Positions 42,291-50,938 are shown, numbered from the stretch's first letter. The stretch: DNA of 64,000 bases from Bosea vestrisii (GCF_030144325.1 NZ_CP126307.1:558001-622000), one strand, 5' to 3'. The notes: generated by a model not told the origin, from the letters alone. Numbers and translations: made by a program.

Positions 42291-43168
42291 TGCGCTCGCT
42301 CCTCTTCGTTCCCGCCGATAACCAGAAGAAGCTGCAGAAGGGCCTGGAGAGCGGCGCCGACGCGCTGATTCTCGACCTCGAGGATTCCGTCGCGCTCGAC
42401 GCCAAGCCCATGGCGCGCGAACTTGCCCGCGATTTCCTCAAGGAGATCAGTGCCCGGGCAAAGCGCCCGCGCCTGATCATCCGCGTCAATGCGTTGAGCA
42501 CGGGCATGACCGAGGCCGATCTCGACATCGTCATGCAAGGCGGACCCGATGCGATCATGCTGCCCAAATCGGAAGGCGGCCCCGACCTCAGCCACCTCGC
42601 CGCCCATATCGCCGTGCGCGAGGCCGAATACGACCTGCCCGACGCTGTGACCAAGATCATTGCGATCGCGACCGAGACCGGAAAGGGCATCTTCGGCCTC
42701 GGCAGCTATGCCGGCGCCAGCCATAGGCTCTCCGGCCTGACCTGGGGTGCGGAAGACCTATCGGCCGATCTCGCCGCCGAAACCAACCGGCTGGAGAATG
42801 GCACCTACACCGATCCCTACCGGATCGCGCGTTCGCTCCTGCTCTTCGCTGCCGCCGCGGCGCAGGTCGACGCGATCGACACCGTCTTCACAGCCTTCCG
42901 CGACGAAGCGGCTTTGCGTGCCGAATGCATCGCAGGACGGCGCGACGGCTTCACCGGCAAGATGGCGATCCACCCGGCGCAGGTGCCGGTGATCAACGAG
43001 GTCTTCTCACCCTCGCCGGAAGCGCTGGCCCGGGCCGAGGCGATCATCAAGCTGTTCGACGCCAATCCTGGTCTCGGCGTGATCGGGCTCGACGGCGAGA
43101 TGCTCGACCGGCCGCATCTGATGCGCGCCCGCCGGCTCAAGGCGCGGGCTGACAGATTGCGTGAATGA
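42290..43168 (+). CDS. HpcH/HpaI-family CoA ester lyase (CitE/malyl-CoA lyase-like)
   Basis: A 292-residue TIM-barrel lyase. RSLLFVPADNQKKLQKGL is the family N-terminus, and the Mg-binding segment DALILDLEDSVA contains the acidic ligands; KSEGGPDL, ATETGKGIFGLGSY and GKMAIHPAQVPVINEVF follow. It probably splits a malyl- or citramalyl-type CoA ester to acetyl-CoA plus a 2-oxoacid. It is coupled to the MaoC gene by a TGATG overlap. The exact substrate is not readable from sequence. Confidence 0.92.
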   Translation: MRSLLFVPADNQKKLQKGLESGADALILDLEDSVALDAKPMARELARDFLKEISARAKRPRLIIRVNALSTGMTEADLDIVMQGGPDAIMLPKSEGGPDLSHLAAHIAVREAEYDLPDAVTKIIAIATETGKGIFGLGSYAGASHRLSGLTWGAEDLSADLAAETNRLENGTYTDPYRIARSLLLFAAAAAQVDAIDTVFTAFRDEAALRAECIAGRRDGFTGKMAIHPAQVPVINEVFSPSPEALARAEAIIKLFDANPGLGVIGLDGEMLDRPHLMRARRLKARADRLRE

Positions 43169-43210
43169 TCGAACGCAAGCGATTCCGGTAATTCGAATTT
43201 CGGGATCGGC

Positions 43211-43360
43211 ACCGTCATTCCGGGGCGCCGCAAAGCGGCGAGCCCGGAACCCAGAACCGATGCCCCAACTGGAAGACCACACAGACTCCGCGCCTTCTCG
43301 ATAAGACGCATCGGTTCTGGGTTCCGGGCTCAGCCCTTTGGGCTGCCCCGGAAAGACGGT
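43211..43360. repeat. 150-bp long palindromic element, copy 1
   Basis: The outer ends CCGTCATTCCGGGG and CCCCGGAAAGACGG pair. Inside, CCCGGAACCCAGAACCGATG (43243 on) pairs with its complement ending at 43328, and two small hairpins (GCCGC AAA GCGGC and AGCCC TTT GGGCT) branch off. A related element is at 45799. It lies between the convergent lyase and small membrane protein genes. Confidence 0.85.
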
Positions 43361-43369
43361 GCGCTCATC

Positions 43370-43561
43370 TTACGGCATCCCGATCTGCCGGCACTGATGC
43401 CGCGCCGCAGTGGCGAGACACTCCTGCGCCTTCTTGGCTGCGTTGAGTTCGCGCAGCAGCCAAAAGCCCGCCCCGACCATCACCAGCACGGCGATGATCG
43501 CGAGCAGGTTCACTGTCATCCGCCATTGCTCTTCCGGCTCCTGGTCCTGGCGCCGGACCAT
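43370..43561 (-). CDS. Small single-helix membrane protein
   Basis: A 63-residue protein: a polar N-terminus (VRRQDQEPEEQWR), one hydrophobic helix (about 17-36, LLAIIAVLVMVGAGFWLL) and a short tail with two cysteines (ECLATAARHQC). The ATG at 43561 lies six bases after the flavin reductase stop and has GGGAGG eleven bases upstream, so it is probably the last gene of that operon. An inner start at 43519 would give 49 residues. The function is unknown. Confidence 0.6.
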   Translation of the reverse strand: MVRRQDQEPEEQWRMTVNLLAIIAVLVMVGAGFWLLRELNAAKKAQECLATAARHQCRQIGMP

Positions 43562-43566
43562 GGCGG

Positions 43567-44181
43567 TCAGCCTCCCGCAGGCCGGGTGATCGAGAACAAT
43601 TCGCTGACCTCTGCATAGTCGGCGTAGCCGCAGCGCGCGATCGGGTTGGCGCCCGCCGTGTCGAAGCGGCCGTCGCGCACGAAGGCCTCGTCGATATAGG
43701 TCGCGACGACCTGGCCGAGCACCATCCAGCGCGGCACGTCGTTGCCGTTGATGTCCCGGAGCTGCTGGATCGACAGAAGCTTGCATTCGAGCGCAGCCGG
43801 GCTCGCCGCGACCCGTGGCGGCCTGACGATGCGCGAGGGCGCCATCTCCAGACCGGCATGGCCATACTCGCTCTCGCCACGCGGCAACGGCGCCGAGGTC
43901 AGGTTCATCTGCTGGTCGAGCGCCTTGGTGACCAGGCTGCAGGTGAACTCGCCGGTCTCCTCGACGAAGGCGACCGCATCCTTCTTGTTCTCGGAGGAGA
44001 ACATCACGATGTTCGGCCGCGACGAGATCGCGTTGAAGAAGCTGTAGGGCGAGAGATTGACCTCTCCCTTCGCGTTGACTGCGCTGATCCAGCCGATCGG
44101 CCGCGGGGCCACGATCGCCTTGAACGGGTCGTGCTTGAACTCGAGGTCACGGCCTTCGTCGGTGTAGTACATCGTGCTCAT
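43567..44181 (-). CDS. Flavin reductase family protein
   Basis: A 204-residue FMN-binding split-barrel protein. APRPIGWISAVNAKGEVNLS and SPYSFFNAISSRPNIVMFS are the flavin-binding region, and GEFTCSLVTKALDQQMNLTS follows. Such proteins supply reduced flavin to partner oxygenases or act on small substrates. Its ATG overlaps the stop of the nitroreductase gene by four bases, so the two flavoproteins form a coupled operon. Confidence 0.92.
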   Translation of the reverse strand: MSTMYYTDEGRDLEFKHDPFKAIVAPRPIGWISAVNAKGEVNLSPYSFFNAISSRPNIVMFSSENKKDAVAFVEETGEFTCSLVTKALDQQMNLTSAPLPRGESEYGHAGLEMAPSRIVRPPRVAASPAALECKLLSIQQLRDINGNDVPRWMVLGQVVATYIDEAFVRDGRFDTAGANPIARCGYADYAEVSELFSITRPAGG

Positions 44182-44747
44182 GCTCCGAACCGACTGACGA
44201 TCGCGGCAAGATCGGGCCGCTCGCGATCGGCCGGACGGCCATCGGCCTTGCCGAGATGAACGAAGCCGGCGATGCGCTCACCCGATTCCAGCCCGAAGGC
44301 ATCCAAAACCTTGCGGTCGAAGGCGAACCAGTTGGTCAGCCACGAACCGTTGAAGCCAAGCGCCTCGGCGGCGATCAGCATGTTCATACAGACCGCGCCG
44401 GCCGAGAGCTCCTGCTCCCATTCCGGGATCTTCTCATGCTTGCGGGCACGCGAAACCACCGCGATCACGACCGGAGCATGGAGCAGGCGCTTGCGCTCGA
44501 ACGCCACCTTCTCCTCATCGGCCTGCGGGTTGCGCTCCTTGAAGACGTCGGCGACGATCTCCGCCGCTTTCTCCTTGGCCGCACCGGAAAAGACGATGAA
44601 GCGCCAGGGTGCAAGCTTGCCATGGTCCGGCACGCGGGCCGCCACGGTCAGGATCTCGCGCAGTTGGCCTTCGTCCGGCCCAGGAGCGATTAGAAATTGC
44701 GGTGGCACCGAGCGACGGAGCTTGAGCAGGGAGAGCGTGTCGGTCAT
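44178..44747 (-). CDS. Nitroreductase family protein (YdjA-like)
   Basis: A 189-residue FMN-dependent oxidoreductase. The FMN-binding RRSVPPQFL at residues 11-19, ARVPDHGKLAPWRFIVF and the dimer-groove AEALGFNGSWLTNW are typical of the short YdjA-like branch. It uses NAD(P)H to reduce nitro- or quinone-type compounds. It is the first gene of the operon with the flavin reductase. Confidence 0.92.
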   Translation of the reverse strand: MTDTLSLLKLRRSVPPQFLIAPGPDEGQLREILTVAARVPDHGKLAPWRFIVFSGAAKEKAAEIVADVFKERNPQADEEKVAFERKRLLHAPVVIAVVSRARKHEKIPEWEQELSAGAVCMNMLIAAEALGFNGSWLTNWFAFDRKVLDAFGLESGERIAGFVHLGKADGRPADRERPDLAAIVSRFGA

Positions 44748-44846
44748 GAACGATCCGGAAATGGCGCGGCTGGGGTGATGGTCTCCCAGTTAAGGTTTCG
44801 CCATGATGAGGACAAGCGAACCTGCTCCTTCCCCGGCGCAGGGACG

Positions 44847-45785
44847 ATGACGGCGCAACGCATGTTTCAACGCGACAAGTTTCAGATTCGGATGCGGACC
44901 ATGGCCAGGGTCGGCATCACGCTGCTTGCCGCCGTGCTCGCGGTCTCGCCCATCCTCGCCCAGACTCCTGGCGCCGCGACATCCGCCACCACGCCGGGCT
45001 CGTCGCCGAACGCGGCACCAGCCGCACGGCCCGGCCAGGCGACGCTCGCCCTCGGCGCCCAGTTCTCCGGAAACCGCAAGCCGATCCGCTCCGGCCTGGT
45101 TTGGCGCGTGCTGACCGAATCCTTCGACGGCTCGCCGCCCCGGATCGTTGCCCGCTCGAACGACGCCGAGCCCAGCTTCCCACTCGACCCAGGCGTCTAT
45201 CTCCTGCACGCCGCCTATGGTTTCGCCAGCGCCACAAAGCGCGTCACGCTGGGTGCGCAGGGGCTGAGCGACAAGCTCAGCATCAGCGCCGGAGGACTGT
45301 CGCTCGCGGGCTCGATCGGCGAGACCCCGATCGCTCCGGCTCAGCTCAATTTCTCGGTGTTCGTGCCGTTGCAGGGCAACTCCGAGGGCCGCCTCGTCGC
45401 TTCCAACGTCAAGTCCGGCGAGCTAATCCGTCTGCCGGAGGGCACCTATCACATCGTCTCGACCTATGGTGATTCGAACGCCATCCAGCGCTCCGATGTC
45501 CGGGTCGAGTCGGGCCAGGTCACCCAGGCGACGCTGCACCACCGCGCCGCACAGGTGACGCTCAAGCTGGTTGCCGGCCCCGGCGGCGAGGCTTTCGCTG
45601 GCACCGCCTTCAGCGTTCTTACGCCCGGCGGCGACGTCATTCGCGAGGCGATCGGCGCCTTCCCGCAGGTGATTCTGGCCGAGGGCGATTATGTCCTGAT
45701 CGCCCGCCAGGAGGGGCAGGTCTTCTCGCGCGACTTCAAGGTCGAGGCTGGACGCGATCGCGATATCGAAGTGATCGCGCGCTGA
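44847..45785 (+). CDS. Secreted protein with repeated carboxypeptidase-regulatory-like domains
   Basis: A 312-residue protein with a signal peptide (about 15-39, MARVGITLLAAVLAVSPILA), a Pro/Ala linker, then three similar beta-sandwich units of about 85 residues. Each carries an (F/Y)xLxxGxYxxxAxxG-like phrase: PLDPGVYLLHAAYG, RLPEGTYHIVSTYG and ILAEGDYVLIARQEG. No catalytic motif is visible; a structural or binding role in the periplasm is likely. AGGGA lies upstream of the ATG at 44847. The frame opens earlier inside the nitroreductase gene on the other strand. Confidence 0.75.
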   Translation: MTAQRMFQRDKFQIRMRTMARVGITLLAAVLAVSPILAQTPGAATSATTPGSSPNAAPAARPGQATLALGAQFSGNRKPIRSGLVWRVLTESFDGSPPRIVARSNDAEPSFPLDPGVYLLHAAYGFASATKRVTLGAQGLSDKLSISAGGLSLAGSIGETPIAPAQLNFSVFVPLQGNSEGRLVASNVKSGELIRLPEGTYHIVSTYGDSNAIQRSDVRVESGQVTQATLHHRAAQVTLKLVAGPGGEAFAGTAFSVLTPGGDVIREAIGAFPQVILAEGDYVLIARQEGQVFSRDFKVEAGRDRDIEVIAR

Positions 45786-45798
45786 GCGGCTCTGCTCT

Positions 45799-45945
45799 GT
45801 CTTTCCGGGGCTTCGCGAAGCGAAGAGCCTGGAATCCAGAACCGACGATCAGAGGCACCTCGGCGCGACGGCGACATCGCGCTTTCAAGAATGGCATTGA
45901 TTCTGGGTTCCAGACCTGCTGCTGCGCAGCGTCCCGGAATGACGA
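45799..45945. repeat. 150-bp long palindromic element, copy 2 (degenerate)
   Basis: It begins TCTTTCCGGGGCTTCGCGAAG and ends CAGCGTCCCGGAATGACGA. GGAATCCAGAA (45831 on) pairs with TTCTGGGTTCC (45901-45911). Layout and core words match the element at 43211, but the centre is different and less regular. It separates the convergent secreted protein and SGNH genes. Confidence 0.75.
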
Positions 45946-45959
45946 AAGAGGTTCCTACC

Positions 45960-46790
45960 TCAGTTTATCGGCTTGCCGGGCTCGCGCCCGCCGGTCAGCT
46001 CGCTGACGATGCCGTCCGCCAGGCGAATGCCGAAGCAGCGATAGCCGGCCTCGACGACCTGCAGTCCGTCCATGCCGACGATCTCCTCTTCGCTGAACTG
46101 CTTCGAGCCCGACCAGCTCTTCATCATGGCGTAGCGCGGGAAGACCGGAACGCCGCTTTCGCTCGCCGTCTTCGCCAGCACGGCCCGATAGTCGTCGTAC
46201 TTTGGATAGCGGCCCTCGCGCTGCAGCCAGGGCATATCCATCAGCACGAGGTCGACCCCGGCCTCCTGCAGCCTATGGGCGCCCTTGCGCAGGATCTTCG
46301 CCAGCTTCTCCTCGCCGATATCGCGAATGGCGTCGTTCACCGCCGTCTGCCAGATCACCAGCGCCGGCTTCTCGGGGATGACCTCGCTTTCGAGCCGCAG
46401 ATACATCTCATAGGCAGACTGGCCGCCGACGCCGAGGTTCACGACCTTGATCTCGCGCCCCGGCAAACGCCGGCGCAGCTCGGCTTCGAGCACAGCGGGG
46501 TAGCTGCGGTCGGCGTCGCTCGCGCCCGTTCCGGCAGTGCTGGACGAGCCTAGTGCGACGATGGTGAGCTTATTGGTCTCGGTCAGGGCGCGCTTCGACG
46601 CCGACAGCAACGGCTTGAACGGGTGCTGGGCCGCGCCGGCCCGGCAGCGCCCGTCCACCATTTGAGCGAGCGGCTTGGGCCCGGCGACTGCCGGCAAGGC
46701 CGACGCCAGGATCAGAAGAAGGGCGCTCAGGCCGTAGCGGCCTGCTCGCGAGGGGCGCTGGCGGCGCGTGCCGTAAGCGACTTGTACCAC
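45960..46790 (-). CDS. SGNH/GDSL-type hydrolase with altered catalytic His position
   Basis: A 276-residue exported protein (signal peptide about 18-36). The SGNH blocks are GSSSTAGTG (nucleophile Ser near 82-84), VGG at 121-123, and TAVND with Asn152. In block V, where the family has DxxH, this protein reads DGLQ (241-244; codon CAG), so the catalytic histidine seems to be replaced by glutamine. It overlaps the end of the opgC-like gene by 64 bases. Together they probably modify a periplasmic glucan or surface sugar. If the change is real the enzyme may be inactive. Confidence 0.85.
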   Translation of the reverse strand: MVQVAYGTRRQRPSRAGRYGLSALLLILASALPAVAGPKPLAQMVDGRCRAGAAQHPFKPLLSASKRALTETNKLTIVALGSSSTAGTGASDADRSYPAVLEAELRRRLPGREIKVVNLGVGGQSAYEMYLRLESEVIPEKPALVIWQTAVNDAIRDIGEEKLAKILRKGAHRLQEAGVDLVLMDMPWLQREGRYPKYDDYRAVLAKTASESGVPVFPRYAMMKSWSGSKQFSEEEIVGMDGLQVVEAGYRCFGIRLADGIVSELTGGREPGKPIN

Positions 46791-47956
46791 GAGAGAAAGG
46801 TTCCTAGCCCGATCAGGATGGTAATCCCGGCGAGGTTCACGATCAATTGCATCAAAAGGGCGAAGGAGGTCTCCGCAAGGATGATCTGGCCGGTGATCGC
46901 CAGCACGATTCCGGCGCAGAAGACCTCGAGCGAATGCCGCCCGAGCGAGGCCAGCCTCCTGCCGACCACCCCTTTCAGCAGGCTCGCACCGGGCTTGAGG
47001 AAGCGCAGCACGAGCCAGACCAACGCCACCAGGTGAACGACGCGCAGCCAGGCGAGGTTGGTCTTGTCGATGCCGATCTGCAGGCTCTCGATCCAGTCGT
47101 TCAGGAGCGCGATACCGAACGGGTTGCCGGAGGACAGCTTCACCACCACCGCGAAAAGGATGATGGCCGCAGCTGCAAGATCAGCCAGGACCAGCTTCGG
47201 CAGGGCGGCGCCGACGATGCCGAGGCGGCCGATCACCACCCCGAGCGTGAACACCATCTGCCAGGCGAATGGATTGAAGAACCAGCCGCCCTCGCCCGGA
47301 TGGTTCGGCAGGTTGACCCCTGCATGGGTGGCGCCTTGCCAGATTGCGAACGAGACGAGCAGCGTCGCGAGCGGGCTGGTCCGTGCTGCGACATAGATCA
47401 GCGGAAACAGCGCCAGCAGCACGATGTAGAGCGGCAGGATGTCGAGATAATAGGGCTGGTAGACCAGGCCGAGCGCATTGACGATCGCAGCCTGCGTGTC
47501 GCTGAAGAAGGGCTGGATGTTGATCGCCTCGACATAGAGCGCGTTCTGGGTGCGCACCACCGCCGTCGCGACGATGCCGCAGACCAGCACGAACAGCGAC
47601 AGATGCGCGATGTAGAGCGTCCAGATCCGCGCGCCGACCTTGAGCGAGCCGACGAGCAGTCCGCGCTGGTCGATCAGCCTGCCATAGGCGAAGGCAGCCG
47701 AGATGCCGGCCAGCAGCACGAAGACGTCGGCAGCGTCGGAGAAACCGTAATTATGCGGCATCGCCGACGAGACGATGTTGCCCGGCATGTGATTGATGAA
47801 GATGACGAGCAGGATCAGGCCGCGGATCACGTCGATGCGCAGATCGCGGCCGGGCGAGGCCGCTTCGCGGGGCCCTTTTCCGAACAGCATCAGGCGCCAG
47901 AATCCGCTCACGTCACTACCGCTCCGCCATGCCCGGCCTGTGAGGCGGCCGCGCAT
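46727..47956 (-). CDS. OpgC-family integral membrane acyltransferase
   Basis: A 409-residue protein with about ten hydrophobic helices and the OpgC pattern: RDLRIDVIRGLILLVIFINHMP with the conserved Arg-Asp and His, then YGFSDAADVFVLLAGISAAFAYG and the downstream LEVFCAGIVLAI. E. coli OpgC succinylates osmoregulated periplasmic glucans. No opgGH is nearby. The start is uncertain (47956 or 47890). It is followed by the overlapping SGNH gene, a typical pairing for glucan or exopolysaccharide acylation. Confidence 0.9.
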   Translation of the reverse strand: MRGRLTGRAWRSGSDVSGFWRLMLFGKGPREAASPGRDLRIDVIRGLILLVIFINHMPGNIVSSAMPHNYGFSDAADVFVLLAGISAAFAYGRLIDQRGLLVGSLKVGARIWTLYIAHLSLFVLVCGIVATAVVRTQNALYVEAINIQPFFSDTQAAIVNALGLVYQPYYLDILPLYIVLLALFPLIYVAARTSPLATLLVSFAIWQGATHAGVNLPNHPGEGGWFFNPFAWQMVFTLGVVIGRLGIVGAALPKLVLADLAAAAIILFAVVVKLSSGNPFGIALLNDWIESLQIGIDKTNLAWLRVVHLVALVWLVLRFLKPGASLLKGVVGRRLASLGRHSLEVFCAGIVLAITGQIILAETSFALLMQLIVNLAGITILIGLGTFLSWYKSLTARAASAPREQAATA

Positions 47957-48169
47957 TCGTTCATCTGCCGTTCATCTTAACATTGTGTTGCGAGCAAGGC
48001 TCCGCGGAAGCGGATCACAAGCCTGTGCACTGCCGTATGGAGAGGCACGCGGTTTGCCGCGGCATCGCATGGGCAATCCCGCAATCCGTTATTGGCTTCA
48101 ACGGCCTGTGACAAATTGCATCGCTATTGAGCAATCAACGGCATGAGCTGGATGAAGGGATGAGCTGCG

Positions 48170-48997
48170 CTAGGCGCCTGCGTCCTCGGTCGCCTTCGCC
48201 GCGTCGCGCTTCTTCTCGACCCGGCGCACCGAGAACACCGAGAGCTCGTAGAGCAGCAGCATCGGGATCGCCAGCATCAGTTGCGAGATCACGTCGGGCG
48301 GAGTCAGCACCGCGGCGATGACGAAGACGAAGACGATGGCGTAACGGCGCTTGTCCTTCAGGAACTGCGCGTCGATGATTCCCGCCTGGCCGAGCAGGGT
48401 CAGGACCACCGGCAGCTGGAAGGAGATGCCGAAGGCGAAGATCAGCGTCATGATCAGCGAGAGATACTCGCTGACCTTGGGCAGGAGCTGGATGCCGGCC
48501 TGCCCTTCGGTCGCCGCCTGCTGCATGCCGATCGAGAACTTCATCAGCACCGGCATGGCGAAGAAGAACACCATCGCCGCGCCGAGCAGGAAGAAGATCG
48601 GCGTCGCCGCCAGATAGGGCGCGAAGGCCTGGCGTTCGTTCTTGTAGAGGCCGGGCGCGACGAATTTGTAGATCTGCGTCGCGATCACCGGGAAGGCGAA
48701 GAAGCCGGCGCCGAAGGCCGCGATCTTGATCTGCGTGAAGAGATATTCGAGCGGTGCGGTGTAGATCAGCTGCACGTTCGCGCCCGGTCCAGCCGCCCAG
48801 ATATAGGGTTGGACGAGCAGGTTGTAGATCTGCGTCGCGAAAGCGAAGCAGATGAAGAACATGATCAGGAAGGCGATCAGCGACTTGATCAGCCGCGAGC
48901 GCAGTTCGATCAGATGGTCGATCAGCGGCGCGCGCGACGCCTCGATCTCATCCTCGCCGGCACGTTTCGGATCGGTATTGGCCTCGACGACGCTCAT
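48170..48997 (-). CDS. tatC: Sec-independent protein translocase TatC
   Basis: A 275-residue inner-membrane protein with six helices; receptor core of the twin-arginine export system. The N-terminus APLIDHLIELRSRLIKSL carries the conserved HLxELRxR motif, followed by APLEYLFTQIKIAAFGAGFF, and FGISFQLPVVL. Its ATG overlaps the tatB stop by four bases. Order tatA-tatB-tatC, transcribed leftward. Confidence 0.97.
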   Translation of the reverse strand: MSVVEANTDPKRAGEDEIEASRAPLIDHLIELRSRLIKSLIAFLIMFFICFAFATQIYNLLVQPYIWAAGPGANVQLIYTAPLEYLFTQIKIAAFGAGFFAFPVIATQIYKFVAPGLYKNERQAFAPYLAATPIFFLLGAAMVFFFAMPVLMKFSIGMQQAATEGQAGIQLLPKVSEYLSLIMTLIFAFGISFQLPVVLTLLGQAGIIDAQFLKDKRRYAIVFVFVIAAVLTPPDVISQLMLAIPMLLLYELSVFSVRRVEKKRDAAKATEDAGA

Positions 48998-49545
48998 GCC
49001 GTCTCTCCGCCCTCGACCGAAGCGGCCTTGGCCTTGCGCTTGCGCACCGGCTTGGCCGCCGCCTCCTCAGCCGCGACCGCGATGTCCGGTACCGCAGGTT
49101 CTTCAGTCGCGACGGTCTTGCGGCGGCGCTTCGGCTTTTCCTCCGGTACGGGAGACGCCACGGGAGCAGGATCGATGCTGACGGGTGCCGGCAGGTCCGG
49201 GGCCGGAAGCTTGGCGAGCGTTTCCTCGGCGTCCTTCATGGCCTTGTCGTCGGCCGCCGGCTTCGAAGCGTCGGCGGCGCCGAAATCCTTCATCGGCTCG
49301 ATCGGGTCGAAATTGGTCGAGGCCTGTACCGAATTGCCGATGTCCTCGACCTGCTTCTTCAAGTCGGTGAGCTCGGCCTCGCGCATCGCGTCGTTGAACT
49401 GCCCCTGGAATTCGGAGGCCATGCGCCGAATCTTGCCGATCGCCTGCCCGGCGGCACGCAGCGCCCCGGGCAAATCCTTGGGGCCGATAACGACGAGCGC
49501 AACGCCCCCGATCAGCAGCATTTCGCTCCAGGCGATGTCGAACAT
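48994..49545 (-). CDS. tatB: Sec-independent protein translocase TatB
   Basis: A 183-residue protein: short N-terminal membrane helix (MFDIAWSEMLLIGGVALVVIG), the hinge GPKDLPGALRAAGQ, an amphipathic helix with RMASEFQGQFNDAMREAEL, and a long Pro/Ala/Lys-rich tail that is probably disordered. It forms the TatBC substrate receptor. It lies 50 bases after tatA. Confidence 0.95.
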   Translation of the reverse strand: MFDIAWSEMLLIGGVALVVIGPKDLPGALRAAGQAIGKIRRMASEFQGQFNDAMREAELTDLKKQVEDIGNSVQASTNFDPIEPMKDFGAADASKPAADDKAMKDAEETLAKLPAPDLPAPVSIDPAPVASPVPEEKPKRRRKTVATEEPAVPDIAVAAEEAAAKPVRKRKAKAASVEGGETA

Positions 49546-49595
49546 CGACGGCCGGTCCTTCAGGAAACTTTAAACACGGCCAGAGCGGCGCGGAC

Positions 49596-49829
49596 TCAGG
49601 CCTTGGTCTCGGCCTTGGCCGGCTGCGGAGTCGCGGTCTGGTCGATCACCTTGGGATCGACCGGCTGCTGCGCAGCCGCCGGTGGGGTCTCGTCCTCGGC
49701 CATGCCCTTCTTGAACGACTTGATGCCCTTGGCAACGTCGCCCATCAGTTCGGACACCTTGCCGCGGCCGAACAGCAGCATGACGATGACGCCGACGACG
49801 ATCCAGTGCCAGATGCTGACGCCACCCAT
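49596..49829 (-). CDS. tatA: Sec-independent protein translocase TatA
   Basis: A 77-residue pore-forming subunit: an N-terminal membrane helix (SIWHWIVVGVIVMLLFG), then GRGKVSELMGDVAKGIKSFKKG, the amphipathic helix, and a short acidic and Pro/Ala-rich tail. It is the first gene of tatABC. In relatives scpB usually lies directly upstream; here an ABC ATPase gene stands between. Confidence 0.95.
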   Translation of the reverse strand: MGGVSIWHWIVVGVIVMLLFGRGKVSELMGDVAKGIKSFKKGMAEDETPPAAAQQPVDPKVIDQTATPQPAKAETKA

Positions 49830-49897
49830 GGCGGAACTCCTCCGAATTGAACGCGCGGCCCGACTTGTGCCGAAGGGCCAGATGCTTGTGCCGGAAA

Positions 49898-50938
49898 CTA
49901 GGTGTCCCCTACAGGGAACACAAGGACTTCGTCCATCGTAATGTCGATACCGACATCCTCGCCCTCTGCGACGGAATCCCGCCGTGTTGGCAGCCGCGCC
50001 ATCAACGGCTTGTCGAGACCATCGACCGCGAGCTCGATATGGTCGACCTCACCGAGGAAGCGCCGCGTCACCACCCGCGCCGGCAGGCAGTACCCTTTGG
50101 GCACCAGGCGGATCGCTTGCGGCCGAACGCCGAGCACGGCCGCTCCGTCCGGCAGTCCAGGCGCCGGGAAGCGCCCGAGCGGCGTGTCGATCTCGCCATT
50201 GCGGACATTCGCCTCGATCTCGGTAAGATCGCAGAAAAATCGGGCGGCAAAGAGGCTGGCTGGGTGGCGGTAGAGCTCCTCGCCGGTTCCGCTCTGGACA
50301 ATGCGGCCCTGGCGCATCAGCACGATCCGGTCGGCGACGCGCATCGCATCCTCGGGATCGTGCGTCACGATGATCGAGGTCGCGCCGATCTCCTGCAGCA
50401 AGGCCATCGTCTCGTCGCGCACCACGTCGCGCAGGCGCCGGTCGAGATTGGAAAAGGGCTCGTCCATCAAGAGCACGCCGGGACGCGGCGCCACCGCGCG
50501 CGCCAACGCGACGCGCTGTTGCTCGCCGCCCGAGAGCATGTGCGGATAGGCATCAGTGAGGTCGGCGAGGCCGACGCGGGCGATGGCACGCAGGGCCGTC
50601 GCGTCGGCCTCGGCATTGCCATAGCCACGCAGGCCGAAACGGACATTCTCGCGCACGCTGAGATGAGGGAACAGCGCATAGTCCTGGAAGACGAGGCCGA
50701 CCCCCCTCGCCTCTGGCTCGACGAAATGCCCCGGTGAGGAAACGTCACGGCCCTCGAGCAGAACGCGGCCCGCGCTCGGCCGCTCGACCCCGGCGGCAAG
50801 CCGCAGCAGCGTCGTCTTGCCGCAGCCGGAATGGCCCAGCAGCGCGACGATTTCGCCGGGCGCGACGTTGAGCGAGACTTGGTCCAGCGCGGTCACCGCA
50901 CCGAATCGCTGTGTGACGCCGTCGAAGCCGAGCGCCAT
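49898..50938 (-). CDS. ABC transporter ATP-binding protein (ferric-iron FbpC type)
   Basis: A 346-residue ATPase. Walker A GHSGCGKT is at 35-42, Q-loop FQDYALFPH near 84-92, signature LSGGEQ at 135-140, Walker B LLMDEP at 156-161 and the H-loop VTHDPEDAM; a TOBE-like domain fills 240-346. Closest by pattern are FbpC/FutC iron-import ATPases. It has no permease or binding protein next to it, whereas the iron binding protein and permease at 22695-25402 lack an ATPase, so they are probable partners. The start at 50938 is uncertain; a TTG at 51040 is open. Confidence 0.92.
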   Translation of the reverse strand: MALGFDGVTQRFGAVTALDQVSLNVAPGEIVALLGHSGCGKTTLLRLAAGVERPSAGRVLLEGRDVSSPGHFVEPEARGVGLVFQDYALFPHLSVRENVRFGLRGYGNAEADATALRAIARVGLADLTDAYPHMLSGGEQQRVALARAVAPRPGVLLMDEPFSNLDRRLRDVVRDETMALLQEIGATSIIVTHDPEDAMRVADRIVLMRQGRIVQSGTGEELYRHPASLFAARFFCDLTEIEANVRNGEIDTPLGRFPAPGLPDGAAVLGVRPQAIRLVPKGYCLPARVVTRRFLGEVDHIELAVDGLDKPLMARLPTRRDSVAEGEDVGIDITMDEVLVFPVGDT

